Assembly (NCBI GenBank): GCA_905221615.1 | Contig: CAJNDT010005768.1 | Coordinates: 62,001-126,000 of the forward strand | Length of the DNA stretch: 64,000 nt | Source: Symbiodinium sp. CCMP2592 | Lineage: Eukaryota > Sar > Dinophyceae > Suessiales > Symbiodiniaceae | Direction of reading: 5' to 3' | Made by a program: the position numbers and the translations under genes | The notes under the pieces: model-generated | The model's input: only the letters and a program-made list of their open reading frames with translations | The model's database searches: none | What the model was told of the DNA's origin: nothing | In this document: positions 32,470 to 43,319 of the stretch, piece after piece | How the letters are laid out: each line of letters begins with the position of its first letter | Numbering within the stretch: position 1 is the stretch's first letter

Positions 32470-32543
32470 TTTGGCGTGGGCGGGCCTCAAAGACAGCAGT
32501 TGCTGCACTCGGTCCCAGTAAGAACTACAAGAACTACAAGAAA

Positions 32544-32584
<41 letters not shown>

Positions 32585-32645
32585 ACACTAAGGTGAAACG
32601 GGCTGCGACTTGCAGACTTCGCCGGCAGGCATCGTTCAACCCTGG
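32470..32645. repeat. dispersed repeat, copy 2, with a GA expansion
   Basis: This matches 28511-28677, with the same GGGCGGGCCTCAAAGACAGC start, but carries a long (GA)n tract at 32548-32582 where copy 1 has a non-repetitive stretch. It lies just upstream of the minus-strand MULE remnant. Confidence 0.65.
32548..32582. repeat. (GA)n microsatellite
   Basis: An uninterrupted GA dinucleotide run of about 35 bp. Confidence 0.9.
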
Positions 32646-33037
32646 TTATGTTTCAAATGCTAAAGCCACTCAGAAGCCACTCTTCCAAACAGATGGAGCA
32701 GCACAATTGCATGCTTACAAATGTGAAAGTCCACCTGCCAGGAACGTTGAGCACCCATTGCGTTCAAGGCAGGACAAGTCGAAGTGAATGCGTCCAGCGC
32801 CCAGCAAGCAGCTCGCAGGGGCATCGAAGCCATCATGAACAGAGGCAGCGTCACTACAACCCACGGAGCAAGATGCATGCCAAGCAAGATGGAAGGTGCA
32901 CCGACGAGAGCATCTGTAGCCAGTTCGAAAGACGTGCAAAGCAGCCAATCTCAAGAAGCTGCAAAGCGCACCGGCACTGGCAATAGAATGCCATGCAACG
33001 TCTGATTGATAAGGCAACAGCACCATCCAGTCAGTTA

Positions 33038-33392
33038 CCCACGCAATCACACACACAGACACAAGAAGAAGAAGCCACACGAAATCGTTTTATGGAGTTT
33101 TTGCGAAGAAAATAAAATGAGAAAAGCAGACTTAATGAAACAAAACACAATCACAACCACAACAGAAGAAGAAGCCATACGAAACAAAACTAAAATGAAA
33201 AAAGACACAAACTCAAACCACACACAATGACGAACACAAAGAACAAGAAAGCCACGCGAAATTGCTTTATGGGTTTTTGCGAAGAAAATAAAATGATAGA
33301 AGAAGAAAAAATGAATAACGCACAAACACAAAAGAAGAAGAAGCCACAGAAATCGCTTCTTGGTGCGTTTTGCGAAGAAAATACAATGTAGC
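33038..33392 (+). repeat. A-rich tandem repeat block, left cluster
   Basis: Several degenerate copies of a unit start with ACGCAATCACACACACAGAC and continue through AAGAAGAAGAAGCCACACGA, TTTTGCGAAGAAAATAAAAT and GAAACAAAACACAA. Copies begin near 33038, 33160, 33240 and 33320. Better preserved copies lie at 34900-35165. The unit is about 80-125 bp. Confidence 0.75.
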
Positions 33393-33394
33393 AA

Positions 33395-33545
33395 GGCTTC
33401 GAAACCCCCCTTCATCCCCCCCTTCAAGCCCCCTTCAAGCCTCCTTCAAAGCCCCCCCTTCAAGCCCCCTTTAAAGCCCCTTTAAAGCCCCCTTCAAAGC
33501 CCCTTAAAGCCCCCCTTCAAAGCCCCTTCAAAGCTCCTTGATACA
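33395..33545 (+). repeat. AAGCCCCC-type pyrimidine-rich repeat, left tract
   Basis: A degenerate repeat of CCCCTTCAAAGCCCCTTTAA words, with C runs of 4-7 separated by TTCAAAG or TTTAAAG. The complementary strand is G-rich. Confidence 0.75.
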
Positions 33546-34563
33546 GGTGAGTGCAGAAGGGCGTATCGTGCGTGCCCCAGCACTCAGCTTGATGATGCAG
33601 GCGTTTCAACTCTCGAGCCATCGAGACACTGCCATTGTCTGTGGCGCAGCAGCGCTCCCTTGGCGAGCATTTTGCATTTGCCAGGGCTGAGCGTTGTGTT
33701 CCAACTCGCTTGTGCAGCTGATCATGTCTGAACAGTGGTTGGACCAATCCAATGATGATTCACCTGCCTCTTTTCGAAAATCCGAAGTTGTATCAATGCA
33801 AACGTGCCGCATCACACCGACCCAGAGAACGCCATGCGCTTCTACATGGCAGCTGGAGCGAAAGAACGCCCACTGGCAGCAACAAGTTGACCACACCGGC
33901 GCACAAACGCCTATGGCAACTCACTGCATACAGCTCGCAACAGCAGTACGCAGCAACTACCGAAACTACTTATCAGCGACCATCCTGCATGCCATCCAGC
34001 CATTGCTGGAGGCGACGCTCCAAGTCACCGGGTGGAGCTTGCCCTGGCTTCTCCACGACGTTGGGTGTGTGCTCGAGATAATCCACCAGGTACAGGAAGA
34101 CTTGATGCGACGGCGTGCCTTCGGCCACGTTGAGCTTGCGTGAACCATGATCCGCTAGGGATCGCAACACTTAAGTAAGTCATCGCACAGTCTTGACCTT
34201 TGCAACAGCGTGTTTGACCGACTTGAGTTGCTGGCGGGCGCGACCTCTCCGGTGGCAAGAATTACGGACACTTGTCAGGTGACGTCTCTCTTAGACGCAA
34301 CCTCTCAGGTGGCAAGTCCGCAAATTCTCCCAACCTTCTTTCAGGTTCCGCCAGTCTGCAATGGAGTTGACAAATGTCTTGTATCGCAGTTTTCCTTTCA
34401 AGTTTTCCTTCTGTTCCGAACTCATGGCGAGGACGGCAGCTTCTTCAGCTCTCGCTGTGCGGCGGTCTGGGGCTCTGATCACTACGGGAACTGCTGGGCG
34501 TGATCGCTTAAGGTTTCGGAGTCTCGTGCAGGAGCTGAGGAGTCGTCGTCGTCGAGCAGCCAA
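33517..34563 (-). pseudogene. possible N-terminal exons of the MULE element
   Basis: Three minus-strand blocks look coding: AEEAAVLAMSSEQKENLKGK with FVNSIADWRNLKEGWENL (about 34310-34450), KLNVAEGTPSHQVFLYLVDY with PPGDLERRLQQWLDGMQDG (about 33976-34145), and QRSALANAKCSPRERCCATD (about 33630-33690). They lie on the same strand and upstream of the MULE transposase blocks, so they may be its N-terminal region cut by repeat insertions. The frames differ and no known domain was recognised. They could instead belong to an unrelated gene. Confidence 0.3.
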
Positions 34564-34577
34564 TCGTCCCCTACAAG

Positions 34578-34899
34578 ACGAGGATGGGCCCCACCCCCTT
34601 TGACAAAGGGGGGCTTAAGTCCCCCTTGAAGCCCCTTTAAAGCCCCCTTTAAAGGGGTCTCCCCTAAGGGGGGGGGCAAAGGGTCGAACCCTTTAAGCCC
34701 CCCTTAAAGCCCCTTTAAAGCCCCCCCTTAAGCCCCCTTCAAGCCCCCCTTTAAGTCCCCCTTTAAGCCCCCCTTAAGTCCTTTTTAAGCCCCCCTTTAA
34801 GCCCCCCTTAAGCCCCCCTTTAAGTCCCTCTTTAAGCCTCCCCCCTTAAAGCCCCGCTTTAAGCCTCCCGGAAGACCCCCTTAAGCTCCCCTTTTAAGC
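34578..34899 (+). repeat. AAGCCCCC-type pyrimidine-rich repeat, main tract
   Basis: Over 300 bp of TTAAAGCCCCC, TTTAAGCCCCC and TTTAAGTCCCC words with slight period drift, interrupted at 34650-34690 by its own inverse (CTAAGGGGGGGGGC). The complementary strand has regularly spaced G runs. Confidence 0.8.
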
Positions 34900-35165
34900 T
34901 CCCACGCAATCACACACACAGACACAAAACAAGAAGAAGAAGAAGCCACACGAAATCGTTTTATGGGGTGGTTTTTGCGAAGAAAATAAAATGAGAAAAG
35001 CAAACTTAATGAAACAAAACACAATTACAAGCCTCCCACGCAATCACACACGCACAAAACAAGAAGAAGAAGAAGAAGCCACACGAAATTGTTTGATGGT
35101 GGGTTTTGACCAAGAAAATAAAATGAGAAAAGCAGAGTTACACTAATGAAACAAAACAAATGAAC
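34900..35165 (+). repeat. A-rich tandem repeat block, right cluster
   Basis: Two good copies, about 34900-35028 and 35035-35165, of the same unit as 33038-33392. Both start CCCACGCAATCACACAC and contain AAGCCACACGAAAT, AAGAAAATAAAATGAGAAAA and ATGAAACAAAACA. Confidence 0.8.
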
Positions 35166-35180
35166 AAACACAAAAAGAAG

Positions 35181-35345
35181 CCCCGCTCTTCAAGCTCAAC
35201 TCCTTCAAAGCCCCTTGAAGCCTCTTCAAAACCTCCCTTAAAGCCCCTTTAAGTCTCTTCAAAGCCTCTTGTCAAAGTCTCCCTTTGCTTACCCCGTTAA
35301 AGCCCCTTTAAAGCCCGTTACAGTCCCTCTTAAGTCCCTCTTTGT
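35181..35345 (+). repeat. AAGCCCC-type repeat, right tract
   Basis: More diverged copies of the pyrimidine-rich repeat (CCTTCAAAGCCCCTTGAAGC and similar) up to 35345. They alternate with the A-rich repeat in the same order as at 33.0-33.5 kb. Confidence 0.65.
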
Positions 35346-35349
35346 CAAA

Positions 35350-38300
35350 ACAGAGTCCAAGGCAGACAAGCTCCGGAAGAAAGCGGCTTTTTAGCAGGAA
35401 CTCCACTCCACGAGAGTGCAAGTACAGGTCTATCTGAAAGCTCGAGAAGACTCAAGACAAGTGTCTTTGCGCTGTCAAGGCTGCCGGAACACATCGCTGT
35501 CTTCGCCAGAAACCAAGACCTTTTTAAGCGAAGCTCTCATTCGCTGATTTTCCTTGAATCTGCACCTTTCATCTAACAAGTCAAGTCTTCTGCTGACGTG
35601 GAACTGGATAAGATCAGTTTTCGCTTCGATAAATTGCAGTGGTTCGACGTTGGTTCGCTATGGTTTGGATTAAGACGAGTCCATTCGGCTGTGGCTGTTT
35701 TGTCACACTGAGGGAGAGAGGTCAAAGTGCCAAAGAGCTTTCGAGTCTGCTATGGAGCAGCTGGCCAGTTGCACTTCAAGGTGCTCGGAGGACGAGACTC
35801 CTTGAAGGCTTCAACGACTTCTACAGCAGCCCTGGGAAACAACTGGTGCCAGCTCTTCGACATCAACTCCTTTCCTGAAGAGTCTGTGGGTCTCTTGAAG
35901 TGCCTGTCCTACTCAGAAGGAGGTGCGCCAACTCGAGCAAGAGCCGGAAAGAACTGCCCAGCTTCCCATCGTATGGGCATCGCAAAGGGCCTTGAGCCCG
36001 AGATCCTGCAACCAGCCCGAAAACATGCGCCATGGTGGAGGCGCAAAGGTCTGTGTGTCCTGACCAAGAATTCCTAAAGAGAAGAACAGTTGAGACGTAG
36101 AGGGGTGGAAGCTCGTAACTGGAAGGCTTGTAACTAGTCAGGTGGCTTCTTCGCTTTCGAGGGCTAAAGGCTCTGGGAGGCTCACAGTGTAGGGCGTCAA
36201 AAAGCCGACTTCCACGAAGTGTGGGCAGTTTCTACTGTTGACAGCAAGCTTTGACAAGGTGTCTTCCAGAAGGAGAAGCCATGAGTTGTAAGTCGGAAGC
36301 TGGCCATTCCCTAGTTGAAGACATGATATATACAATAAGTTACAGGTCAACATTCGTATGCACATGTAAATATACACATCTCCATAAACACGCATCCATT
36401 AAAGTCAGGTGCATATGTGGATAGACACCCAGGGGTTGTCATGGATTCTGAATGATTTTGACATGATATGCCAGATCACGCACCTCAACTTCAATGGAGA
36501 TGCTGGATGGCAAACCTCCTCCCTCTTCCCCAACAAATGACAAACTCCTACTTCGTGACATGCTCAAGACGCAAAATCAAGGGTGCAATGCCTGGATGAG
36601 GCAACACAACGCTTAAAATTCTGGGTGCAAAAACTAGTGTGAAAACCTCTAAATCACCGAGAAATACACGCCACCAGGGCGTTGCACTCTCGAATGTTCA
36701 GGCACAAGCAGGGGCTGTTGCAGGAGCCAAAGTCTGGCCCCACGATGCCAGCTGGTAGATTTCACGCTGCGTCGCTGGCCCTGCCTCGCCAAAGAGAAGA
36801 GCAGCTGAGGCAGCCGCAACTAAGAGGCTAAATCCTTCATGGTTAGGAAACTCAGCAGCTAAGAGAAGCGTTGCCGCAACCTCTTGCTTGCTCGTGTAAG
36901 GCTTGCAGTGTCACAGGATGTGGGAAGTCTTCAGGCACACGCAGGGGCATGTTGATGCAGGACAAGATCGAATTGTCCAAAGTTGGCGCCGCCTGACCTT
37001 TGCTTTCGAGCATTTGCACCAAAATAGCTTTCGAGCGCTCATGCCCCAAGTGTCTTTGCTTGTGCCCGACCCGTGCGTTTTCACTTTCAGGATGTTCACA
37101 GGCATGCTGTGTGTAAGCAGGTGTAACACACTGCCAAAACTTCGAGCTACCAAAGCAGCAGTATCCAAGCACTGGCAAGGCGGTGCAACCTGAGTTGAGC
37201 CCTGATGCACGTCCGGGTCTTGTTGGTGGTCATGCACAACGGATACAGCAGCGAACACAGGGCTGGGTCGGGGAATCCAGGTAGAGCGCGCGGCCTTCCG
37301 CAAAGTTTCATTATAGGGCATTTTCAAAGGCTTGCGCATGGGTGCTCCAAACAAGTGCCGTGTTTCTAATCCATGGCGAGTTGAAAGTGCATCTGACAAA
37401 GTTGGATCAACTAATCGAGCCGCAGGTGGCGCGACAGCCCTCTTCAAGTTCATGATGTGTGCCAGCCTTACCGATAGATAGAGGTGACAAAGTGCCGGCC
37501 GGAACTTTCTTGGCCCCCCCCGGAGGTGACAAAGTGCGATTATCGGGTGGAGCAATCGATGCGCCAGATTTGCGAGCCTGGAGCTCCGAGTCTCGCATCC
37601 AATGTGGTGTGAACACTGGTTGCAGAAGTTGAACCCAAGCTTCGCCACAAGCAGGCACTAGCTTTGGTGAGCCTTGCCATGGCCACAGGTTTTGTATCAA
37701 GGCGTCCAAATTTGTTCGAGAACCGCATCTTGCTGCCTGACGTGAGGATGCAGCGTGCCTGCATCGGCGTCAACCGACACACTAGCTTGTGCGACGCTTC
37801 TAGGCAATGACGAACCATGTAAGATGCCGCCAGCATTCGTTAGCAGGGCTGATTTTTGTTCAAAGAAGTTTGGGCAAGCGCATCAGCCACGCGGCCATCT
37901 GCCGGTGCATTCTCACTACCAGGTACGTCTTGACTTGACAGCGACTTCAATTGACCTTGTCCAAAACATCACAGAAGGTCCGCAGCATCTGTTTACAGCA
38001 CTTCATGCCAGTACCTTGTTTGTGCGTTTCGTTCGAGCGAGTGCTGATACCTAATGGTCTACCAGTGCTTGAGCAAGCAACTTGGGAGTTAGCTGCCATG
38101 ACCGACCACAGGACAACGTTCCCTACTTCCACCCTTAACAGCGGAAGTGCCAGCCTGTCAACCTTCTAGGCAATGCCGGAGGCCCGGCACCTAAAGTTTG
38201 TAAGTAACTGTATTTCAGGAGAAGACATGATGCACGGTGCGTCTGCGAAAACAAGAGTTCGGGAACCTGATAATCCGCTGTCGGGAAGCCTGAACACCTT

Positions 38301-38720
38301 GTACGAATCCGTTCTCCTCCATACCGTAGAGGATGCGAATTTTGCAAGAGTCGCTTCTGTTTCACATGTGGCATCTTCATGCTGGCCTTCGGCAATGACC
38401 AAGAGGCAGAACCAGATTGCCGGTCACGTGGAGCAATGCAACCGTCCTGTTCGGCAGAAGCCCATGCTGGCTTTGGGCTGTGATGTGTTCCCAGCTCAGA
38501 CGCCGCTCCAAGTAGGTCTTGCCAGCTTAGAATTGACGCTCTCCGGTTCCTTGGGTTTGGGCCCAGATGTTTCGATTATGATCATCCACAGAAGCTTCGG
38601 GTTTTGGCTGCCGTGCTCATTGCCGAACTTTTGGCCCCTTGAACCTTCAAAAAGGTTCGGCAGCAAGTTCTTGGAACGTCAGCCTTCGACTTAGCTGCTG
38701 GGCAAATTCCAGAAGGTCTT
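35350..38720. other. no recognised gene; weak coding hints
   Basis: The longest frame is on the minus strand at 36911-37648 (MNLKRAVAPPAARLVDPTLS onwards) and lacks any recognised motif. A plus-strand frame at 38173-38694 and a minus-strand frame at 38166-38402 overlap on opposite strands. None is convincing alone. 36400-36850 holds nothing I can name. Confidence 0.35.
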
Positions 38721-38726
38721 TTTTAG

Positions 38727-38880
38727 GAAGAGTTGTGAGGTCGTCATATTGAACCGACGACCCGGGACGCGTATGTTGACGCTGGAAAGTGTGCTGCCAG
38801 CCACTTTGAAAAGAGCCAACATCAAGTCAATGCTCGAGCAAGAAGCAGTTAAAGCTCAAGCAAAACGTGGAGACTTGTAA
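38727..38880 (+). CDS. possible terminal exon, unidentified
   Basis: After a strong acceptor (GGTCTTTTTTAG) the plus strand is open to TAA at 38878-38880. It reads KSCEVVILNRRPGTRMLTLE and then a basic helix PATLKRANIKSMLEQEAVKA. Composition and the pyrimidine-rich acceptor suggest a real last exon; upstream exons were not identified. Confidence 0.35.
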
Positions 38881-38884
38881 ATGA

Positions 38885-41070
38885 GCGAAGTAATGAAAAG
38901 GACCGAAGTCGAACCCAGCCAAGACTAGTTCAGTCAAGGCGGAGAGGCGTACGGAGGGTCCCACGGGCCCCGGAAAGGGAAAGTTGGAGCGGATGTTCAG
39001 GCGATGTCAACTGGGTTGAACTGGCTAGCTGAGAGTCAGATTTGGACCTGGGAGCACACGCGGGCCATCGTGCGTGCTTGCGGCGACCTGGACAAGGAGC
39101 TGGACTGAGACGAAAGCTCAACTCTGGACTGCTCATATCTGTACAAACAGCGCTGTGCACCGCAGAATTGCAGAGGCCGGTTCTTACCTACGGTCTCATA
39201 GAAGGCTGCCCGCTACTCTCAGTGTGGGACGAAAGCTTTGATAGGAGCCGGCTTCAAGTCTTGGGTGAACTCTGGGCAAGCGGCTTGTGGACCGTGGCTT
39301 GGCCTGTCGTTGGAAGAAGGGACCGACCTGAAGGTCTTCAATCTTCAAGCGGGGGCTTGAAGCTCTGTGCAGGTTTGCGTGTAATTTGAGGCCGCCTCAC
39401 TGGACCCAGGCACAGGCGGAAGCCTAGGCTGACAGCTCTGCAGCTCCACCACCTGTCCGTAGGTACCACGCGTTGCTGGGTGCCGAGAAGACGTCTGAAA
39501 GTAGGTGCTGACACAACAGAGCTCTCTGCCTTGAACTGTCCTTTTCGCTCCGAGGGGCTGGCAGTATTCTTCCACTTTAGCCCCATGGCAGCAGGCCGTG
39601 CAGTTCAGCTGAGCCCGAGAGATTTGTATCTGCAGCTCCAAAAGTCGGGAGAAACCGAAGCGAACGCACAGGCGAGTTCTTTGAGCAACATTGTCTCTCC
39701 GCGGTCATCGTTGCCAGAGCTGCTCCGCAGAACAATGCAGACCGAGGCCAGGGCCATCCAGCCAGAACGGCAGCCCGTGCTGGCTCGTTATCAGGATGCG
39801 AACTGTTGACTTCCAAAGCAGCACTCGATAACCCCCCAGTTCTGCCTCCCCATCCGTTGAGGGACAGCCTGGCGTGCCCAGGCGCTTTGGATGATTGTTC
39901 CGTGCACAGCTGATGGGAGTTGAACCTCAACTTCAGGCTACTGCCGGACGGCCCCATGGTGCTGTGCTGGACGCGAGATCTGTAAGTCCTATGGGCTAGG
40001 TTGGTGTGTGCAGATGTGAGATTGGCACTCCCAGTTGGCACGGAGCATTGCAGCAATAAGCGCAGCTGGCTCATGAAGGCTTCCGGCAGATCTCAGCACG
40101 CCCCCGAGGCCCAATTGCAGACTGCACATTGCTAGATGCCGGATCAATTTGTCAAATAAGACATGGAAAGCAAAGTTCATCCACATGAATGTAGCAGTGC
40201 CCAAGCCTCTGAGTCCATCCGCCGGATCTGCTCGGCGGAGACCTTGACAAGGCTGCTGAATGCCGATACGCCTGTGCTTGCGCAGCGGATCTGGCCTGAG
40301 ACGACGACGAAGACTCTGCTATGCAATTGCAGCTACATTGTCGGAACGTTGCGTTATGTTGCTTTGTTCGACCAGGTGGATTCTTCAAGAATTTTGCAGC
40401 AGGGAAGTGGCCCTTAATGTGCTGCCCCTCCAACATCCTTGCTCTTCAGTCCTAATTCGTTGAGTGTCTGGCCGAGAGTCGCTGATGTTGGCGCTGCCAC
40501 GACCTATGCTGCATGCCAAGAACATCGCGGACGCTACCTTTGATGAACTTGCGAAAGTTTAGGGTTCAAGGTGTCTCCAGCAGGAACTCACCACGTTTCA
40601 GGCTTAAAATGATAGGGGTAATGCGTCGAAGCCCTGGGAATGCCCAAGCGAGGCTTGGAGTTCGGGAACCCTAGTAGCAACTTGCAGCGAGGCAAGCCTT
40701 TCTTGCCGTACGTGACCACGTTCTTCGCCGGATGAGAACAGGCACTTTCCTTGCAGAGCGCCTTCAATGGTCCGTGAGATTTAGTTTTTAGAGGCGCCTG
40801 GTTCTAGTTGGGGCTGCCCGTCCACACCAGCACAGCCAAGGTTGATGTACCTGAAGTCGCTGGACGCCCCATAGTCGTTTGGTTTCATGACAGTTTATCA
40901 GGCCGGGCGGTCTTTTCCAGGCTTGCTGCCACGGTTGGCCACAGTGCAGCTGCCAGATAAAGCCCTGCTGGACCACGGCGCGAGCCTCCTCGTTGAGTTT
41001 GAAAGGTGCGCAGGGTTTCTTTATGTCAGCAACTCGGCGGTCCGGGGATCTCCCCAGTGCGTGTTGATGT
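38885..41070. other. no recognisable gene
   Basis: Short overlapping frames on both strands without domains. A TTTAGGG word occurs at 40560. The 5' end of the retrotransposon downstream is not precisely defined and may lie within the last few hundred bases. Confidence 0.4.
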
Positions 41071-41071
41071 T

Positions 41072-41851
41072 ATGACAGTGGTGTCTGTCGGGGACCGAGC
41101 CACACTCTCAGCGGAGAGTGCGCAGTTGTATCATGTTTCTGACAGTCAGCTTTCTGCGCGGCAGCGCCAAACCTCAGCTAATGCTCTGGACAATTCCAGT
41201 TTGGCATCTTGTGACCAAAGTGGGGTGGACCGTCGGGGGTCCTCGTGTCCCCTCTCCCGAACCACTGGCGGTCCTGAGGTTGTCAGCCCTGGGTCTGACC
41301 AGCCTGAGGGCTGTTGTTCCATGTTGTCTTCTTCTTGTGGTCCACAGTTGTCTGGCTCTGTCAGCTCTGACGCCACTTATGCAACGCCAAGTTTGCCTGG
41401 CACTGGTTTGTTTGTCATGGGATCCCAGTTTCCTTTCCTTTCTCTCCCTTCTCCGGTTCCTCCCCCTCCTTCCCCCTCGTCTCCTGCGCTCGTCTCTCCC
41501 CCCTCTGGTCAGCGGCAGGGTGTTTCGAACCTTTTTCCCGGCGGTTGTTTGGCAGGGGCCCAGTTCCCTTTCTTTTCCTTTGTCAATTCCATGCCAGTGG
41601 GGAGTCCGAGTCCACATCGTTCGTTGGGGCAGTGGATTTCATCGCGGGGCGGTCGTGTCGGCTTTTGTCGCTGGTTACGCCAGCTCGCGGAAGAGTCTAT
41701 TGGTGCCGAGTGGGTGAGTCTACAGCCTGGTTTTGTTTGGGAGCAGCTTATTGAGTTTGGTCCGTCGTGGCTCAGCGATCAGATCGAAACTGTCCTTTGG
41801 GAGCATGCGGATGTCATTGAAACTCAGTTACATGGATTAATTATTAATTGA
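41072..41851 (+). CDS. retrotransposon ORF1-like, Ser/Pro-rich
   Basis: From ATG 41072 the frame is open for about 259 codons to TGA. The middle is rich in Ser and Pro (LPSPVPPPPSPSSP near 41450-41480) and the end is structured and Trp-rich (CRWLRQLAEESIGAEW and VWEQLIEFGPSWLSDQIE). It directly precedes the endonuclease-RT frame on the same strand, so ORF1 of the element is the best guess. No nucleic-acid-binding motif is visible. The C-rich DNA at 41420-41500 dominates composition, so part may be leader sequence. Confidence 0.4.
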   Translation: MTVVSVGDRATLSAESAQLYHVSDSQLSARQRQTSANALDNSSLASCDQSGVDRRGSSCPLSRTTGGPEVVSPGSDQPEGCCSMLSSSCGPQLSGSVSSDATYATPSLPGTGLFVMGSQFPFLSLPSPVPPPPSPSSPALVSPPSGQRQGVSNLFPGGCLAGAQFPFFSFVNSMPVGSPSPHRSLGQWISSRGGRVGFCRWLRQLAEESIGAEWVSLQPGFVWEQLIEFGPSWLSDQIETVLWEHADVIETQLHGLIIN

Positions 41852-43319
41852 CCAGGCGAAACAATGCACCGGCTCTTGGGCTCTCTCCCAGACTCCGAAG
41901 CGTAAGGCGGTAGCATTGGCCCCTCCTCAATCCTGTTTGACTCGGTGCCAGCGTAGGAACTTTCACAAACGGTTGAGGCGTTCAAAGAAAGCAATCGCGG
42001 CCAGGAAGCATAAAAGGAAACTCGCCTGCTTTAGGGCTTCGTCCGTCTGGGGTATTCGTAAACAGGGCCATCTGACCATCGGTACGTGGAACACGAGGGG
42101 TTTGGGCGCCCCTCAGGGAAAAGATCCTGCCGGCCGGCAAGGTGGAGGCAATCATGCGTCTGGTCGCAGAGCGACAGTGGAGCTGTGCGCTCCTCACTGA
42201 TTTACGTTTTCCGGAAGATGGTTTTCGTGAGGTTATGGTGGGCGGTGCCTCCTGGCTCCTTATCCACGAGGGCCGGGTATAGGTGTAGCGCTTAACCCTT
42301 TCTTGGCCGCCAAGTGGAGGCAAGGGGGTTCGGTTTTGGTTAAGGGGCGTGGGTGGTCGGGTAATCCCAGGGCGTTCGGAGTGTCTATCCCGGGCTCAGG
42401 TTGGAAGCCAGGCTTTCTCTTGGTCCCGGTGTACGCCCCGTTGGTGTCGAAAACAACGTTGGAGGAAAGGGAGGCTTTTAGGGAACAGTTGAGTTTGATC
42501 CTTGACCACTCGTCCAGTCGGCGTCGGCTCGTGGTTGGTGGGGATTTCAATGGTGAAGTGGGGCCTACCAAGGACTCGTCTTGGCGTCACGTTTTGGGAC
42601 CGTATGGGGACGATAGGCGCACGCGTGGCGGGGAGGAGTTGCTGCAGTTTTGTGAACAGGAACACCTTGTGGTAGCAGGCTCCTTCACACCCCAACGCCA
42701 AAAAGCTACCTGGTACCACTGTCGGTTTGGCACCGCCCACACACTTGATCACTTTCTGGTCCGTGGCGTTGACAAAAAATGGGTCAAGTCGGTCTTTACT
42801 GTGAATTTTGCCGCCAATCAGCGTTGCAGCAAGACATCGAGGCAAGGTCGTCCGCCCAAGTTCTCGTCTGCCCCCTGGCTTGAGCATACGGACCATGATC
42901 CGGTGGAGCTTGTTATTCGGGTTGGGAAAGATTGGGCTGGGGAAGCACAGCGTAGGAGAGAGCGGGCCCCTCGACCGGATGTTTTGCGTTTCCTGGGCTG
43001 TTCGGAGGAAGCTGCGGCTCTGCGGCGTGAGTATGCGAATGTTGTTTCCGAGGAGTTGGAAAGGGTTTCAGGTCAGTTTTTGGATTGGGACTTGGTGGCC
43101 GAGGTCATGAGGAAGTCTGCGTTCCAGGTCGTCGGTCCCACCCCCCCACGGCACAGAAAACCTTGGTTGCAGGGTAAAGAAGCGGAGCTGCTAGAGCTGG
43201 AAACTGCGGTGCATGTCGCTGAGGAAAACCTTCGGGAGGCTCGTCGACAGGGATCTTCACAGGTAGATTCTCTTCTGGAGATTCGTCGTCGTAGCGCCAA
43301 GCGCCGGTGGGAAGCCTAA
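41852..43319 (+). pseudogene. non-LTR retrotransposon ORF2: AP-like endonuclease part, frameshifted
   Basis: A basic N-terminus (RCQRRNFHKRLRRSKKAIAA) leads into an exonuclease-endonuclease-phosphatase domain. LTIGTWNTRGLG (about 42073-42108) is in one frame, and VEAIMRLVAERQWSCALLTD to WLLIHEGR (about 42145-42270) is in a second. LVPVYAPL, VVGGDFNGEVGP (about 42530-42565) and TDHDPVEL (about 42888-42911) are in a third. The Asn/Asp/His residues of the fold are thus present, but two frameshifts (near 42115-42145 and 42270-42280) break the N-terminus. The frame ends at TAA 43317-43319, although the same frame continues as the RT part. This would nick target DNA for target-primed reverse transcription. 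Confidence 0.8.

Noticed and set aside
36911-37648. 245-codon open frame on the minus strand
   Set aside because: No motif, no splice-consistent neighbours, and several other long frames overlap it. Left as unassigned rather than called a gene.
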